This document shows, piece by piece, positions 43,364 to 54,175 of a stretch of 64,000 bases of DNA. A program made the translations under genes and the position numbers. Numbering within the stretch: position 1 is the first letter of the stretch; each line of letters starts with the position of its first letter. Under the pieces are notes generated by a model. It worked only from the letters and a program-made list of their open reading frames with translations. It had not been told where the DNA came from and ran no database searches. The stretch is from Panulirus ornatus (taxonomy: Eukaryota; Arthropoda; Malacostraca; Decapoda; Palinuridae). Where the stretch lies: NCBI RefSeq assembly GCF_036320965.1, contig NC_092239.1:1956820-2020819 (forward strand), read 5' to 3'.

Positions 43364-43960
43364 TTAAATTCTAGAACCATTCATGGTAGAAGACAAAACT
43401 TTAGCATATACAGGGTCATGCACTGTCAATCTCCTGATGTGTTTAGCTGCAACTGGTGAATCTTCAGTGTTCTCTAACAACCATATGGTATCTGTGGGGA
43501 ATGGTACTGATACTGGTTTCTCTGCCAATGGAAACCTACTCAATAGGTCTACAAATGCATTGTCATGACCATTTTTTAATTTCAACTGATAATCATAAGC
43601 AGCAAGTGAGATGGCCTAAGGTTGCATTCTTGCACTAGCCATACTGGGCAATGCCTTGTGTTTCTTGTAAAAATTAAATTATGGGCTTGTGGTCTGTGAC
43701 TAATGTGAATGATCTTCGATACACATAGTTATGAAAATGGCGCACCCAAACACACTTGCCAAACTGCCTGTCAATTTTTGCAAAGTTTTTCTCAGCCTTA
43801 AGCAGTGTGTGTGAAGCAAAAGCTATATGTTGTTCTGATGTTTCTTCATTTTGGTGTGCTAGCACTGCCCCTACACCATACTGTGATGCATCGCATGACA
43901 AAACAAAATGCCTTTCTGACTCATGATGTCCCAAAACCTCTCTAGAGAATAACATCTGCT
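43364..43960 (-). pseudogene. Gypsy-type RNase H and linker, broken
   Basis: FVLSCDASQYGVGAVLAH (about 43905-43855) matches the start of a Ty3/gypsy RNase H domain. It is followed by QHIAFASHTLLKAEKNFAKID and FTLVTDHKPI at 43674. A second frame (43585-43364) continues GHDNAFVDLLSRFPLAE, the usual linker to integrase (normally NADALSR). There is a frameshift between the two. Confidence 0.78.
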
Positions 43961-44079
43961 CTGCTTTTCTAAATGCAGCTGCTTGTAGGTGCCATCAACC
44001 CCCTTCCTTAACAACATATACAATGGCACAAGCACTAAGAGAGGTTCCTGAGAAATTTGTCTCATAAATTTATACCTTT

Positions 44080-44855
44080 TAAGAATGATAGCAATGTTTG
44101 CATATTTATTGGCCTAGTTGCAATCCACAATTGCTTTTACTTAACTCTCTAGTACATGAATGCCCTGTGCATCAATTTTGTGTCCCAAATAACTCATAAT
44201 ATTTTGGAAAAACTCACATGTCAATATGCTGCTTTAGACCTTTTCATTTAATCTCTCAGTCACCTTGATCAGGTTTGCTCTGTGTTCACTTTACTGTTTC
44301 CAGTGATATGAATATCTGAATATACAGCAGTTTGGGGATTTCTCTCAGTGATTGTATATTTCTCTGGAAAATTTCTGGTGCTCTAATAGTCCCTTAGGGT
44401 GATCTGTTATACCTGAGCAACCCCGTGTGTGTGTTTATCCCAAAACTTCTCTAACTTTTCATCCAGTAACATCTGGTGATAAGTGTGACTGAAGTCCAGT
44501 TTTGAGAATGGCTTACCTCCTACCAAACTAGTCAATATGTCATTTATTTTTTGGAACTGGGAAATTGTCCTTCCCAGCCACTGGGTTTACCATCACTTTA
44601 GTCTCCACAAAATCTATTTTCTGAGGATGGCTTGGACACAATCACTATCATTGTGACCCATTCTGAGATATCCACTGGTGTGAGTGTTCCATTTGCCACC
44701 AGCCTGTCCAATTCTATGTTTGTGGCCTCTCTCAAAGAGAAAGGCAGTGGGCGAGCTTTCAAAAATTTTGGCTTTACATTTGCACCCACATAAATTTTGG
44801 CCTTCCCTCCAGTGTATGTGCCCAAATGTTCCTCAAATACACCAGCATACTTCAT
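44080..44855 (-). pseudogene. Gypsy-type reverse transcriptase, broken
   Basis: The frame 44855-44598 reads KPKFLKARPLPFSLREATN, ELDRLVANGTLTPVDISEW and IVIVSKP, the N-terminal RT region of Ty3/gypsy elements. Further on, around 44290-44325, the bases encode AVYSDIHITGN where the family has a YxDD box before an I-L/H-V/I-TG segment. Here one Asp codon appears deleted. Several frameshifts and stops lie between the two parts. Confidence 0.75.
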
Positions 44856-45149
44856 TTATAAATCCTTTACAAACCTTTCATTGCTATCTAACTGTTTCTG
44901 TACACTAACACTGAATTCTTCCAGTCAATCTAGTGTTTGTAACCAGTTCCTATTGGACTGTTTTGTCCATCACCCTCTACTACTACGAACAGCATTTCTA
45001 TACAAGATCACGGTGTGTGACATAAGCTTTCATAACACCTTTAACTCTCAGTCTTTCTCCTGTATATTACTTCAATATCACATTATCATCATCCATTAGT
45101 TTTGTAATATGGGTACCTTGTCACATAAACGTTGATTGATTATGTTAAA

Positions 45150-45440
45150 CTTGCATCGGTGTCCATCTCCAAATCTTCCTCTTTCCCTTCGGTATTTAGT
45201 CTACACATAAATGGTTGAATGCTTCCTAGTTTTACCTCACTCTTGTTTCCACTACTATAATATAGTCAAAATAGTCCTCTTTACCTTTCTCAGCACCATT
45301 ATTATTTTCTAATCCATCTTCCTGGTTCTCTATGTTTTCCACATGATACATTTTACCTCCTGTTGGTGGTCTGCTTCTCCCTCTTAGTGGTCGTCCTCCC
45401 CCTCTTGGCACTGTCTTCTTTCCTCTCAGTGAAGGCACAT
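45150..45440 (-). pseudogene. Gypsy-type gag-pol junction / protease remnant
   Basis: The basic frame 45438-45232 (MPSLRGKKTVPRGGGRPLRG) follows the zinc knuckle. About 50 bases downstream a frame reads EDLEMDTDASLT, which fits the D-T/S-G-A active-site context of retroelement aspartic proteases with Gly replaced by Asp. A stop follows. This is my interpretation from context and a short motif. Confidence 0.5.
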
Positions 45441-45499
45441 TCTTGATTTTGTTATTTGGAGAAGGCTTGAAACCGCTACTACTTGGGAATGCCCAAGCA

Positions 45500-46150
45500 T
45501 CCCTTTTTTCTTTCGGTCCAGTCCTTTTGCTGAGGTTGCTGACATTTACAGAAATGACCTACTTGTCGGCAGTTGTAGCACCTCTTAGTCTCTGGCCCAG
45601 CAACTGTCTGAATGATGAACCTAACTGCATCTCCAACAGGGTGTGCCTTGTGTCACTACATGCAGGGATTTAGGCCGTATCATGTCTGACACATCCTTCT
45701 GTGTTGCTTTTATTGCCACCGCCAAATTGTAGATTTTCTTGCACAACAAAATCTCATCAGTCTATGGCTCCAGTGTCAGTAGTTTTGCTTGAATCTGCTC
45801 ATCATTGATACGTACAGTCAACTGGTTGTGCAACATTTGATCTTGCAGGTCTGTCGTCAAAGAGCTGAAATTGTAGTGCTCTGCTAGATCTTTTAAGGCA
45901 GTCATACACTGAGCAACACTGTCTGTTACTGGTCACCTGGGTCTTTCATGCAATTTTAATCTTGCTGCTGTGTAAGACAGCTTTGGCTTGTGATGTTAAG
46001 ATAACTCTTCACAGAGTTCTTCAAATGTCAGTTCTTCAAGAATTTTTCAGTAACTTGTATGCCTTAGATCCTACAATTGTTATCAACACATTTTATTTCT
46101 TGACTGCATCATCTATATCATTCACTAATAAATGATGCTTCTTGTACTTA
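45500..46150 (-). pseudogene. Gypsy-type gag remnant with CCHC-like zinc knuckle
   Basis: A frame over about 45930-45765 contains LQDQMLHNQLTVRINDEQIQ, in the position and style of the conserved LRDRFVxGIxDE-like segment of Ty3/gypsy Gag. At about 45583-45545 KRCYNCRQVGHFCKCQ gives Cys-X2-Cys-X4-His-X3-Cys, one residue shorter than the canonical CX2CX4HX4C. Frames are discontinuous. Confidence 0.65.
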
Positions 46151-46326
46151 GTTTAGGGTTCATTGTCTTGATCATGTTCACTTATGTGCCCAATTAGAGA
46201 CATTGTTACTGTTCATAGTAAACCAACTGTAGAAATTGCTTGAAAACTCCGACTAGTGATCTTTGTGGACACCCTTTTTTCCACTTTTAAATAACTTCCA
46301 TGGGTTTTCTGCACTAATTTCAAAGT

Positions 46327-46465
46327 TTAATAGTCCAAAAATTATTGCTTTACTCTTCTGGGAAAACTTCTGGTAGTTACAGCAGTTGTTTATTAAGTTA
46401 CATTTTGTAAGCAGAACCCAGTTGGGCCATAAAGAAAAGCATTCATTCCCTATATATGGATATCA
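46327..46465 (-). repeat. 5' LTR of the gypsy-type element
   Basis: A direct repeat of the segment at 41723-41846. On the minus strand it begins near TGATATCCATATATAGGGAA and ends TTTTTGGACTATTAAA. Its start is blurred: TGATATCC corresponds to TGTCATAAC of the other LTR. Confidence 0.7.
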
Positions 46466-46469
46466 TGTT

Positions 46470-47333
46470 AGCCATATGTGCCACCATGGCATGTGATACC
46501 TAGACTGTAGGAGCAGTGCTTGGTGATAATGACAGTTCAAAGTAGATTCCATTAGATATGCATTTATTTTATAATATTTCTCTCTGTAGTACATATCTCA
46601 CATATCTCACTAAATACATTGGGTTTATTTCCCCACTGCCAGAAAGAATTTTTTTTTGCTGTATCTGATTTGCATGGATTTAGTAATTGTAAGTGCCACA
46701 TTCTTTAGTATGACTCTGGTAGAAGAGTTGTAATTCTGTACCTGTACCTGTGAATTGTGCATTACTATCCATTACCAGTTCTGCAATGTGAATGTAGCCA
46801 CTATGAGTAGGAACATAGTTGATTATAATGAGATGAGTAGGCTGCTGAGTCTTTGGGAATTTTTTTTTCCAAACTCATTAAAGTATTAGAAGTCCCTGGA
46901 CATGAATCTAAAACCAAAAGTTATGTGTACTTTTTCTGTAAGATTTAAATTACAGTATTTACCTACCAGACACATTTAGGAACTGGGAGATTCAGCAGGA
47001 ATAGGCAATATATTTATAGTAATAATTGAAGTTGGTTTTCCCAACTAAGTGTGTCAGAGAAAAGGCAGCATGATACATTACAGCTTTTAAGAGAATTTGT
47101 ATGGATTCAGAATTTGAAAAGTAGAAATAGTGAAGCATGGACAAGTAGAGGTAGTTAGATGTCTTAAGGTATATATGATGGAAAAATGGGAGATAGGAAC
47201 CTTTGAAGGGTAATATTGTTTTCAGAATATGTTGTTCACTGTTAATTAGGGTTAATGTGAATGTGTTCATGGAAATACATCAAAAGTCTTTACCTTTTCA
47301 TTTTCTTAACAACTCTATATTTTTTCCTAACAG
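46470..47333. other. Intronic DNA before Cbl exon 2
   Basis: No gene or repeat recognised. The end carries the acceptor: the T-rich tract TATATTTTTTCCTAACAG just before 47334. Confidence 0.6.
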
Positions 47334-47575
47334 GTATTTGTGGAGAACATGATGCGTAAATGTAAGCAAGCTCTACTGCTCTTTAAAGAAGGAAAGGAGC
47401 AGATGTTTGATGAAAGCTCCCACTACCGCCGTAACCTCACAAAACTCTCACTAGTGTTTTCACATATGCTGTCAGAGCTCAAAGCCACATTTCCTCAGGG
47501 TTCCTTTGCTGGGGACCAATTCCGGATAACGAAAGGAGATGCTGCTGACTTTTGGAAGAAATGTTTTGGTGAAAG
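47334..47575 (+). CDS. Cbl: E3 ubiquitin ligase Cbl, coding exon 2 (four-helix bundle to start of EF-hand)
   Basis: It continues exon 1 in phase 0 with [20 protein letters not shown] (residues 103-122), then [20 protein letters not shown] (132-151) and [20 protein letters not shown] (162-181). These are the later helices of the Cbl four-helix bundle and the segment leading into the EF-hand. The exon is bounded by TAACAG at 47333 and GAAAG|GTAAGT at 47575/47576, leaving two bases of the next codon (phase 2). No stop or frameshift is present. EF-hand, SH2-like and RING-coding exons should lie further along the plus strand. I found none of them in the remaining 16.4 kb, so intron 2 probably runs past the window end. 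Confidence 0.95.
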
Positions 47576-47890
47576 GTAAGTTGAAACTAACATTCTAATA
47601 TTCATTTATTTAGGGGATATAGCAACAATATTATACCTAAGTGTGCATCCACTTGTGATTGAATGCATTATCTAACATTTTCTTCCGCACAATTACAGCT
47701 TTAGATATAACCAGTCTTCATGAAACTTTGAAGTTGAATGTGTTTGGGTAGGAAAGATAACCTGTTGGTTTTGGATTCAGATGGTGAAAGATATGTAAGT
47801 TTGTGTTGAATTACAATTTTTGGAATTTCATAGATGGTTGTTTGTTGTTCTGGAGATTAAGGAGTCAGAGTTTGGGATTTTTTTCTAAAC
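47576..47890. other. Start of Cbl intron 2, nothing recognised
   Basis: No repeat or gene recognised before the RTE fragment that starts near 47896. Confidence 0.6.
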
Positions 47891-47895
47891 CTAGT

Positions 47896-48840
47896 AGCGG
47901 AAGTGAGTCACACGGTGAGGAAGGGGGCGAAGGTTCTGGGAGCATTGAAGCAGAATGTGTGGAAGGCATGGGCTATAGATAGGGTTGTGCAGAGGAGGGT
48001 GGATGTGTTGGAAATGAACTGTTTGAGGACAATATGTGGCGTGAGGTGGTTTAATCGAGTAAGTAATGAAAGGGTAAGAGGGATTTGTGGTAATAAAAAG
48101 AGTGTGGTGTGTGAAAGGGTAAGAGGGATTTGTGGTAATAAAAAGAGTGTGGTTGGGAGAGCAGAAGAGGGTGTGTTGAAATGGCTTGGACACTTGGAGA
48201 GAATGAGTGAGGAAAGATTGACAAAGAGGATATTTGTGTCAGAGGTAGAAGGAATGAGGAGAAGCAGGAGACCAACTTGGAGGTGGAAGGATGGAGTGAA
48301 AAAGATTTTGAGCGATTGGGGACTGAACATATAGGAGGGTGAAAGGCGTGCATGGAATAGAGTGAATTGGAACGATGTGGGATACCGGGATGGATGTGCT
48401 GTCAGTGGATTGAACCAGGGCATGTGAAGCATCTGGGGTAAATCATGGAAAGTTTTGTGGGGCCTGGATGTGGAAAGGGAGCTGTGGTTTTGGTGCATTA
48501 CACATGACAGCTAGAGACTGAGTATGAATGAATGTGGCCTTTTTTGTCTTTTCCAAGTGCTACCTTGCCGGGGGTTGGGGGGGGGGTGCTAGGTTGCTAT
48601 TTCACATGTGGTGGAGTGGTGACAGGAATGGAAGGCGGCAAGTATTAATATGTACATGTGTATATATGTATATGTTTGTGTATGTATATGTATGTGTACA
48701 TTGAAATGTATAGGTATGTATATGTGTGTGTGTGTGGGCATTTATGTATATACATATGTATGTTGGTGGGTTTGGGCCATTCTTTCATCTGTTTCCTTGC
48801 ACAACCTTGATAACGCAGGAGATGGCGATTAGGTATAATG
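47896..48840 (+). mobile_element. RTE-type LINE, old fragment N (long 3' UTR type) with internal duplication and deletion
   Basis: The frame 47903-48334 starts near EVSHTVRKGAKVLGAL, then jumps from QNVWKAWA directly to [14 protein letters not shown] (a deletion of the SRTLSRKAK..MLYGCE part). It contains a 45-bp in-frame tandem duplication giving [14 protein letters not shown] twice. The 3' UTR is the long type (GGGGCCTGGATGTGG) and the tail ends ACAACCTTGATAACGCAGGAGATGGCG, a weakened hairpin. Confidence 0.82.
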
Positions 48841-48844
48841 AAAA

Positions 48845-50845
48845 AGGAAAAATAGTAGGGTACTAAAGTGAAGCTCAGATTAAACCTGCCTGGTTTTATT
48901 TGTTAGTGAGGTGTTTTATTTTCTGTAGATTAGGGAGTTAGAATGTTAGAAATCATGTTCATAGGATTACTTGTTGATAATAGGATGTTAATTCTTATAC
49001 CATAATTCATGTTTGTTTGGATCAGTTTAGTGAAAGTTATGAATATTTCCCTTAAGTGGAGGAAATGCTAACTTTTGAGATTACAAGGTCTGTTTAGGGT
49101 TCACTGTAATGTTTTGATGTTTATTCTTTCAAAATTAATGATGGCTCTTTTTAGTCTTTTTTAGACCAAGCTATGGCTAGGATATTTGCAAAGATGCTGT
49201 TTGATGTATCTAGTTATGAAAATGTGCTCAGCTGGTACAAAATATCTAAAATTCAATGTCTGTTCAGTCTTATGATATTTGGTTGTATTGTGGTGTGTTT
49301 TGCTTTTGTGGAAATTTCTACATTTTGTTATTATTCACTTCAAGTGTAACATCACATTGACTTGCTGCTCGATGGGCTGAACTGCTCTTATTGAATCTTT
49401 TTTTTTTTTCGTATCTAAAGATGAATTTATGCACCTGGGTGGTAGAGCAGACTCATTTGCCTTAAATGGCACTTGTCATTGTTAAGTGACATACACTAAT
49501 TTCTGTGGGTGCTAAAATCTACACACGCTGTCTTCTTTACGCTGTACTAGGCCATCCAAGCCATCATATTCTCGCTGATTTACATCTTGGTGTATCTTTA
49601 AACTTTTTGTGTCCTCTATCTTGCATAGGTACATGGACAATTTTGTTATTCATCATTGTGTGTTGCCGAGAAGCACACTTTAACGTTCTACTTAACGAAG
49701 GTTGTAACTTGAAAAGTTATAAAATTCAAATTAGAAAGTTATGAAACTTTATATGTTACAGTTTTTCCCAGCATTTAAAGAATTTACTGACATTAAACTT
49801 ATTACTAGTTTAGTTTCTGCCTGAGTTAGGCCTGTAATGAGTTGGTGTAACCTACAATTTAACCAGACTGTTGTTAACATGAAGAAAATCCCACCTTTGG
49901 TCATTGAACTTAATACATATGTTTTTATTATTTTCCAACCATTCCTTCCTCACTGCTGTGTAGAACTGCAGGTGACACAAGTGTTCCATGGAACACCCAT
50001 ATCATTTAAGTGTTTTAACCTTGCTTGTCTTTGCTTTCAATATGTTCATCTTCTATTCAGTATTGCCAACCAAATGTTCAGTGTTGTTTCCATGTGATGC
50101 TCCCTTGATTATCAACACTTAGTATGTGCCATCTTAGAATTTTTTATAGACTTATTGTCCAAGCACTCTTCACATTTACATGAACTGGATTAGGCATAGA
50201 AAGCCCCCTTTTCATTTATGCATGTCCTTAACTCCAGTGTGTTGAAGTAATAAACATGGATGTCCATGATGATATAGTCACCTCTTATTTTAGATTTTTT
50301 ACACTTATGTTGGTTTGTCAGCTGACACAAATGATGGCTCTGTTTTACCTTGAAAAAGACTATTACTTTGGTATATGCATGTGAAATTTAGCAAATTTAA
50401 GTCCACAAAGGAAAATTTCTCTTTTATCTAGAACTTTTCCTGTTTAGAAAGGATGGCTCAAATAAATACAGATGGATTTTTTGTCTTGGAATTAATTTTG
50501 CTGAATTGTGGTTCCCATACCATCCAGCAGACTGGTAAAGGTAAAGGGTGCTCACTTGCCTGTGGTAAAGTTACTACCTTTCCTAATGTTTAGTAATATG
50601 CAGTGGGTAGAAATGAAACAAAAAATATCTGATAAAGTGGGAGATCCTCTTAAGTGGCTAAACTGTAAAAGAATGTTTTGAAAGGGTTATGGGTAACCAC
50701 AGTAGCACTTCAAAAATGCACCAGATATGATCTAGTATATGACATACAGATAGTCCTGACTCAGATTCAGGTAGTATTCTCTCAGTGGATGAAAGGAGCA
50801 AGTAGCAGACCTTAAAAGCTTCAGCTTATCTTAGAAAGGAGGACA
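48845..50845. other. Intronic DNA, nothing recognised
   Basis: AT-rich. The short frames 49505-49744 and 49837-50097 are not recognised. Confidence 0.5.
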
Positions 50846-50849
50846 TGGG

Positions 50850-51555
50850 GATGGCTATGGAGAGGCCTGTTGGAAGGCTGTATAGAGGACTTGGGGGGAG
50901 GGATGTAAAAAGGACTTAGGGAGGGTTGTGTAGAGGACTGGGGGAGAGATATAAAGAGAACTGGAGGAGGGATGTAGGGAGAACTGGGAGATGGATGTAG
51001 AGGGGACTTGAGGATGGATGTAGATAGTAATGAGGGAGGGTTGTAAAGGGGAGTGAGGGTGGAATGTGGAGGTATTTAAGGATGTGATGTAGAGAGGACT
51101 GGAGGAGTTCTGTTGTGAGGACTGAGGGAAGGTTATAGAGAAGACTCAGGAAGGGCTGCAGGGGACAGAAAGAGGGTTTTAGAGAGGAGTCTGGGAAGGA
51201 TATAGGGAAGACTAAAGGAGGGTTTTAGAGAGGATAGAAGGAGGGCTGTAAAATGGACATGAGGAGGGATGTGGAGAGGACTGAGGGATGGCTATAAAGA
51301 GAGCTGTGTGATGGCTCTGGAGAGAACTGAAGGATGGGTATAGAGAGAACGGGGGTGGGGATGTAGAGAAGACTATATGAAGGCTGTAGAGAGGACTAAG
51401 GGAGGGTTTTAGACATGAGTGGGGAGTGCAGTAGACAGGAGAGCAGATGGACGTGGGAAAAGATTGTAGTCATAACTGAGGCCTTTAGGCAGGAATGAGG
51501 AAGTGCTATAGATAGGGTTGGGGAGAATTGTAGACAGGACTAGGGATAGCATGTT
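50850..51555. repeat. Purine-rich minisatellite, unit about 22-26 bp
   Basis: About 25-30 imperfect copies of a unit like GATGTAGAGAGGACTGAGGGAGG, drifting in length. All keep G/A bias on the plus strand. No open frame of interest. Confidence 0.85.
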
Positions 51556-51564
51556 TTCATTTGC

Positions 51565-52605
51565 TTTATACTCCACCTTGACTTTGTTAAAAAAGGCATT
51601 TTTCAAACTTTTAAGGGGAGCATTTTATAGAATAAAGATGGAAAATAACATTGTCAAGATTTTTGTGAGACTTATTTAGAAAGTGTGGTAGAAACGTGGT
51701 TGTAGAGCTTAAACATGCTCCATGGTCATATTAGTCATGTAAATGTGAAGGCCCCAAAATTCTTATGTATAAGAAAAATATTTTGCAGATGAGGTGATTG
51801 AGTTCCCTGTCTTATTAGGTCCATTAGGGTGAGCATTTTGAAATGTAATTTCCTCTATTCTTATTTTTTCAGCTATGTATTTCCCATGGATACCATAAAT
51901 TAAATTTGTCATTATTCAATTTTATTGATAAACAGGAGCACGTACCTGATAAAACATATTTGTACATACATGCTCATATTATCAAATTTTTATATACTAT
52001 CTAAGGTAATGGTGGTTTTTCAATAAAAAGTTCAGGTAATTCTATAATTTTCTCGTGGCACTTTGTTTTTGGATTGATTAACACAAGCCATAGATAAAGA
52101 AGTGGCAGTCATCAAAATTCTTACAGACATTTATTCTGTGCGAAAGAGAATTTTTTAGATATCTCATGCGACGGAAATCTGTTGGAAGTCTTTACGTCAC
52201 AGAAAGATTATTTGTAATTTTCGTACAGAGGAACGTAGGGATCTGCATAAGTGTTACATCTTTTCTTCCGTAGGATAGGTTGAGTAATCCATAAAAGAAG
52301 TAACAAGAAGTGAGGAGGGCTGAGGGCATTGAAGTGCAAGGTAAGTGCTGGGATAAAACAGGGTTACAAGTCATCCATATCTAACTCTCACCTTGGATCT
52401 CTACCCTCTGGCATTTGCAGTCCTCACTGTAACCCAGAGATAGATGATATCTTAAAAATATTGTTTGAGATTGGACATTGGCTATAGGTTTCTTGAAAGA
52501 TGTTGCTTGAGTCTGAGTATGCTTTAAAGGTGGTTTCTGTTAGTATGGTACAAATGCTATGCAATAAGTATTACACTTTGATATTGAAAAGATGTATGGA
52601 TGTGA
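51565..52605. other. Intronic DNA, nothing recognised
   Basis: No gene or repeat recognised. Confidence 0.5.
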
Positions 52606-52611
52606 TTAGAT

Positions 52612-52835
52612 ATAGTCACTCATCATTTGTTTCCTGGTGCTATCTTGCTCATGTGGGTGGCTGCGATCATGTTTGGGGGAGAAAGGAATGTATATATTAT
52701 CATTTTTCATTGCCTTTATGCATTTGTGCTGTTTCTTTTGGTGGTGGTGGTGGGGGGCAGGAATGGACAAAGATAAGCAAGTACAAATATGTACATGTGT
52801 ATATATGTGTATTTATGTGAATGTATACGCATGTA
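52612..52835 (+). mobile_element. Old RTE 3' UTR relic (long type)
   Basis: TTTCCTGGTGCTATCTTGC, GGGGGAGAAAGGAATG, CAGGAATGGACAAAGATAAG, AAATATGTACATGTGTATAT follow the long-type 3' UTR order at 53425-53530. A (GGT)n expansion sits near 52739-52753. Confidence 0.55.
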
Positions 52836-53038
52836 GCACCAGGAAAACAAACAAAAAAAAAGGCCACATTTGTTCACACTCAGTCTCTGGATGTCATGTG
52901 TAATGCACTGAAACCACAGCTCCCTATCCACATCCAGGCCCCAAAGACCTTTCCATGGTTTACCCCAGACATTTAACATGCCCTGGTTCCATCCATTTGA
53001 CAGCACATTGACCTGGTATACCACATCATTCGAGTTCC
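52836..53038 (-). mobile_element. RTE 3' UTR fragment M (long type)
   Basis: On the minus strand it starts at the end of the coding region (TGTGGTATACCAGG) and continues ATGGAACCAGGGCATGTTAA, TGGGGTAAACCATGG, GGGGCCTGGATGTGG and TGCATTACACATGAC, then breaks at GTGCTACA. Confidence 0.75.
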
Positions 53039-53545
53039 ATAAGAGGGTGTGTTGAAATGGTTTGGTCACATGGAGAGAATGCGTGAGGAAAGGTTGACAA
53101 AGAGGATGTATGTGTCAGAGGTGGAGGGAACGAGGAGAAGTGGGAGAGCAAATTGGAGGTGGAAGGATGGAGTGAAAAAGATTTTGAGCGATCAGAGCCA
53201 GAACATATAGGAGGGTGAAAAGCGTGTAAGGAATAGAGTGAATTGGAACGTTGTGGTATACCGGGGTGGATTTGCTGTCAGTGGATTGAACTAGGGCATG
53301 TGAAGTGTCTGGGGTATACCATGGAAAGTTTTATGGGGCCTGGATGTGGAAAGGGAGCTGTGGTTTCAGTGCATTACACATGACAGCTAGAGACTAAGTG
53401 TGAACGAATGTGGCCTTTGTTTTCTTTTCCTAGTGCTACCTTGCATGTACGTGGGGGGAGGGTTCCCATTTCATGTGTGGGGGTAGCGATGGGAATGGAT
53501 GAAGGCAGCAAGTATGAATATGTACATGTGGATATATTTATTTAT
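53039..53545 (+). mobile_element. RTE-type LINE fragment L (long 3' UTR type)
   Basis: It starts within [20 protein letters not shown], with the coding end near 53270, and has a long-type 3' UTR to about 53530. Its own terminal hairpin is missing: the sequence runs through TATTTATTTATT into the opposite-strand tail of copy J. Confidence 0.78.
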
Positions 53546-53561
53546 TTATTTTATTTATTAT

Positions 53562-54175
53562 ACTTTGTCGCTGTCTCCCGCGTTTGCGAGGTAGCGCAAG
53601 GAAACAGACGAAAGAAATGGCCCAACCCCCCCATACACATGTATATACATACGTCCACACACGCAAATATGCATACCTACACAGCTTTCCATGGCTTACC
53701 CCAGACGCTTCACATGCCTTGATTCAATCCACTGACAGCACGTCAACCCCGGTATACCACATCGCTCCAATTCACTCTATTCCTTGCCCTTCTTTCACCC
53801 TCCTGCATGTTCAGGCCCCGATCACACAAAATCTTTTTCACTCCATCTTTCCACCTCCAATTTGGTCTCCCTCTTCTCCTCGTTCCCTCCACCTCCGACA
53901 CATATATCCTCTTGGTCAATGTTTCCTCACTCATTCTCTCCATGTGCCCAAACCACTTCAGAACACCCTCTTCTGCTTTCTCAACCACGCTCTTTTTATT
54001 TCCACACATCTCTCTTACCCTTACGTTACTCACTTGATCAAACCACCTCACACCACACATTGTCCTCAAACATCTCATTTCCAGCACATCCATCCTCCTG
54101 CGCACAACTCTATCCATAGCCCACGCCTCGCAACCATACAACATTGTTGGAACCACTATTCCTTCAAACATACCC
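53562..54175 (-). mobile_element. RTE-type LINE copy J (short 3' UTR type), inserted between older copies
   Basis: In minus-strand order it starts abruptly at MGMFEGIVVPTMLYGCEAW (54175), is open to VVYRG (about 53743), then has a short-type 3' UTR with the terminal hairpin at about 53575-53604 and a TATAATAAATAA tail. Its 5' break abuts the 3' UTR of copy K, so the preceding residues in the long frame (to 54243) belong to K's UTR, not to a protein. Confidence 0.88.

Larger units (their letters stand above)
41723..46465 (-). mobile_element. Degenerate Ty3/gypsy-type LTR retrotransposon
   Basis: On the minus strand the order is 5' LTR (right end), gag with a CCHC-like knuckle, protease, reverse transcriptase, RNase H, integrase, polypurine tract and 3' LTR (left end). 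This is the gene order of Ty3/gypsy elements. The body is broken by many stops and frameshifts, and several catalytic positions are lost. It lies inside Cbl intron 1, opposite to the gene. I did not find a convincing target-site duplication or primer-binding site. Confidence 0.82.
28309..47333 (+). other. Cbl: Cbl intron 1 (19,025 bp)
   Basis: The donor is GTAAGA after exon 1. The acceptor is a T-rich tract with CCTAACAG before 47334, and both ends are phase 0. The intron carries two RTE LINE copies on opposite strands (31850-34375 and 38680-40891), a cluster of RTE tails, a decayed ~30-bp satellite, a Ty3/gypsy-type element on the minus strand, and copies of the dispersed repeat. About 28380-28480 holds short repeats around the word CTGACCTG. 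Confidence 0.9.
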
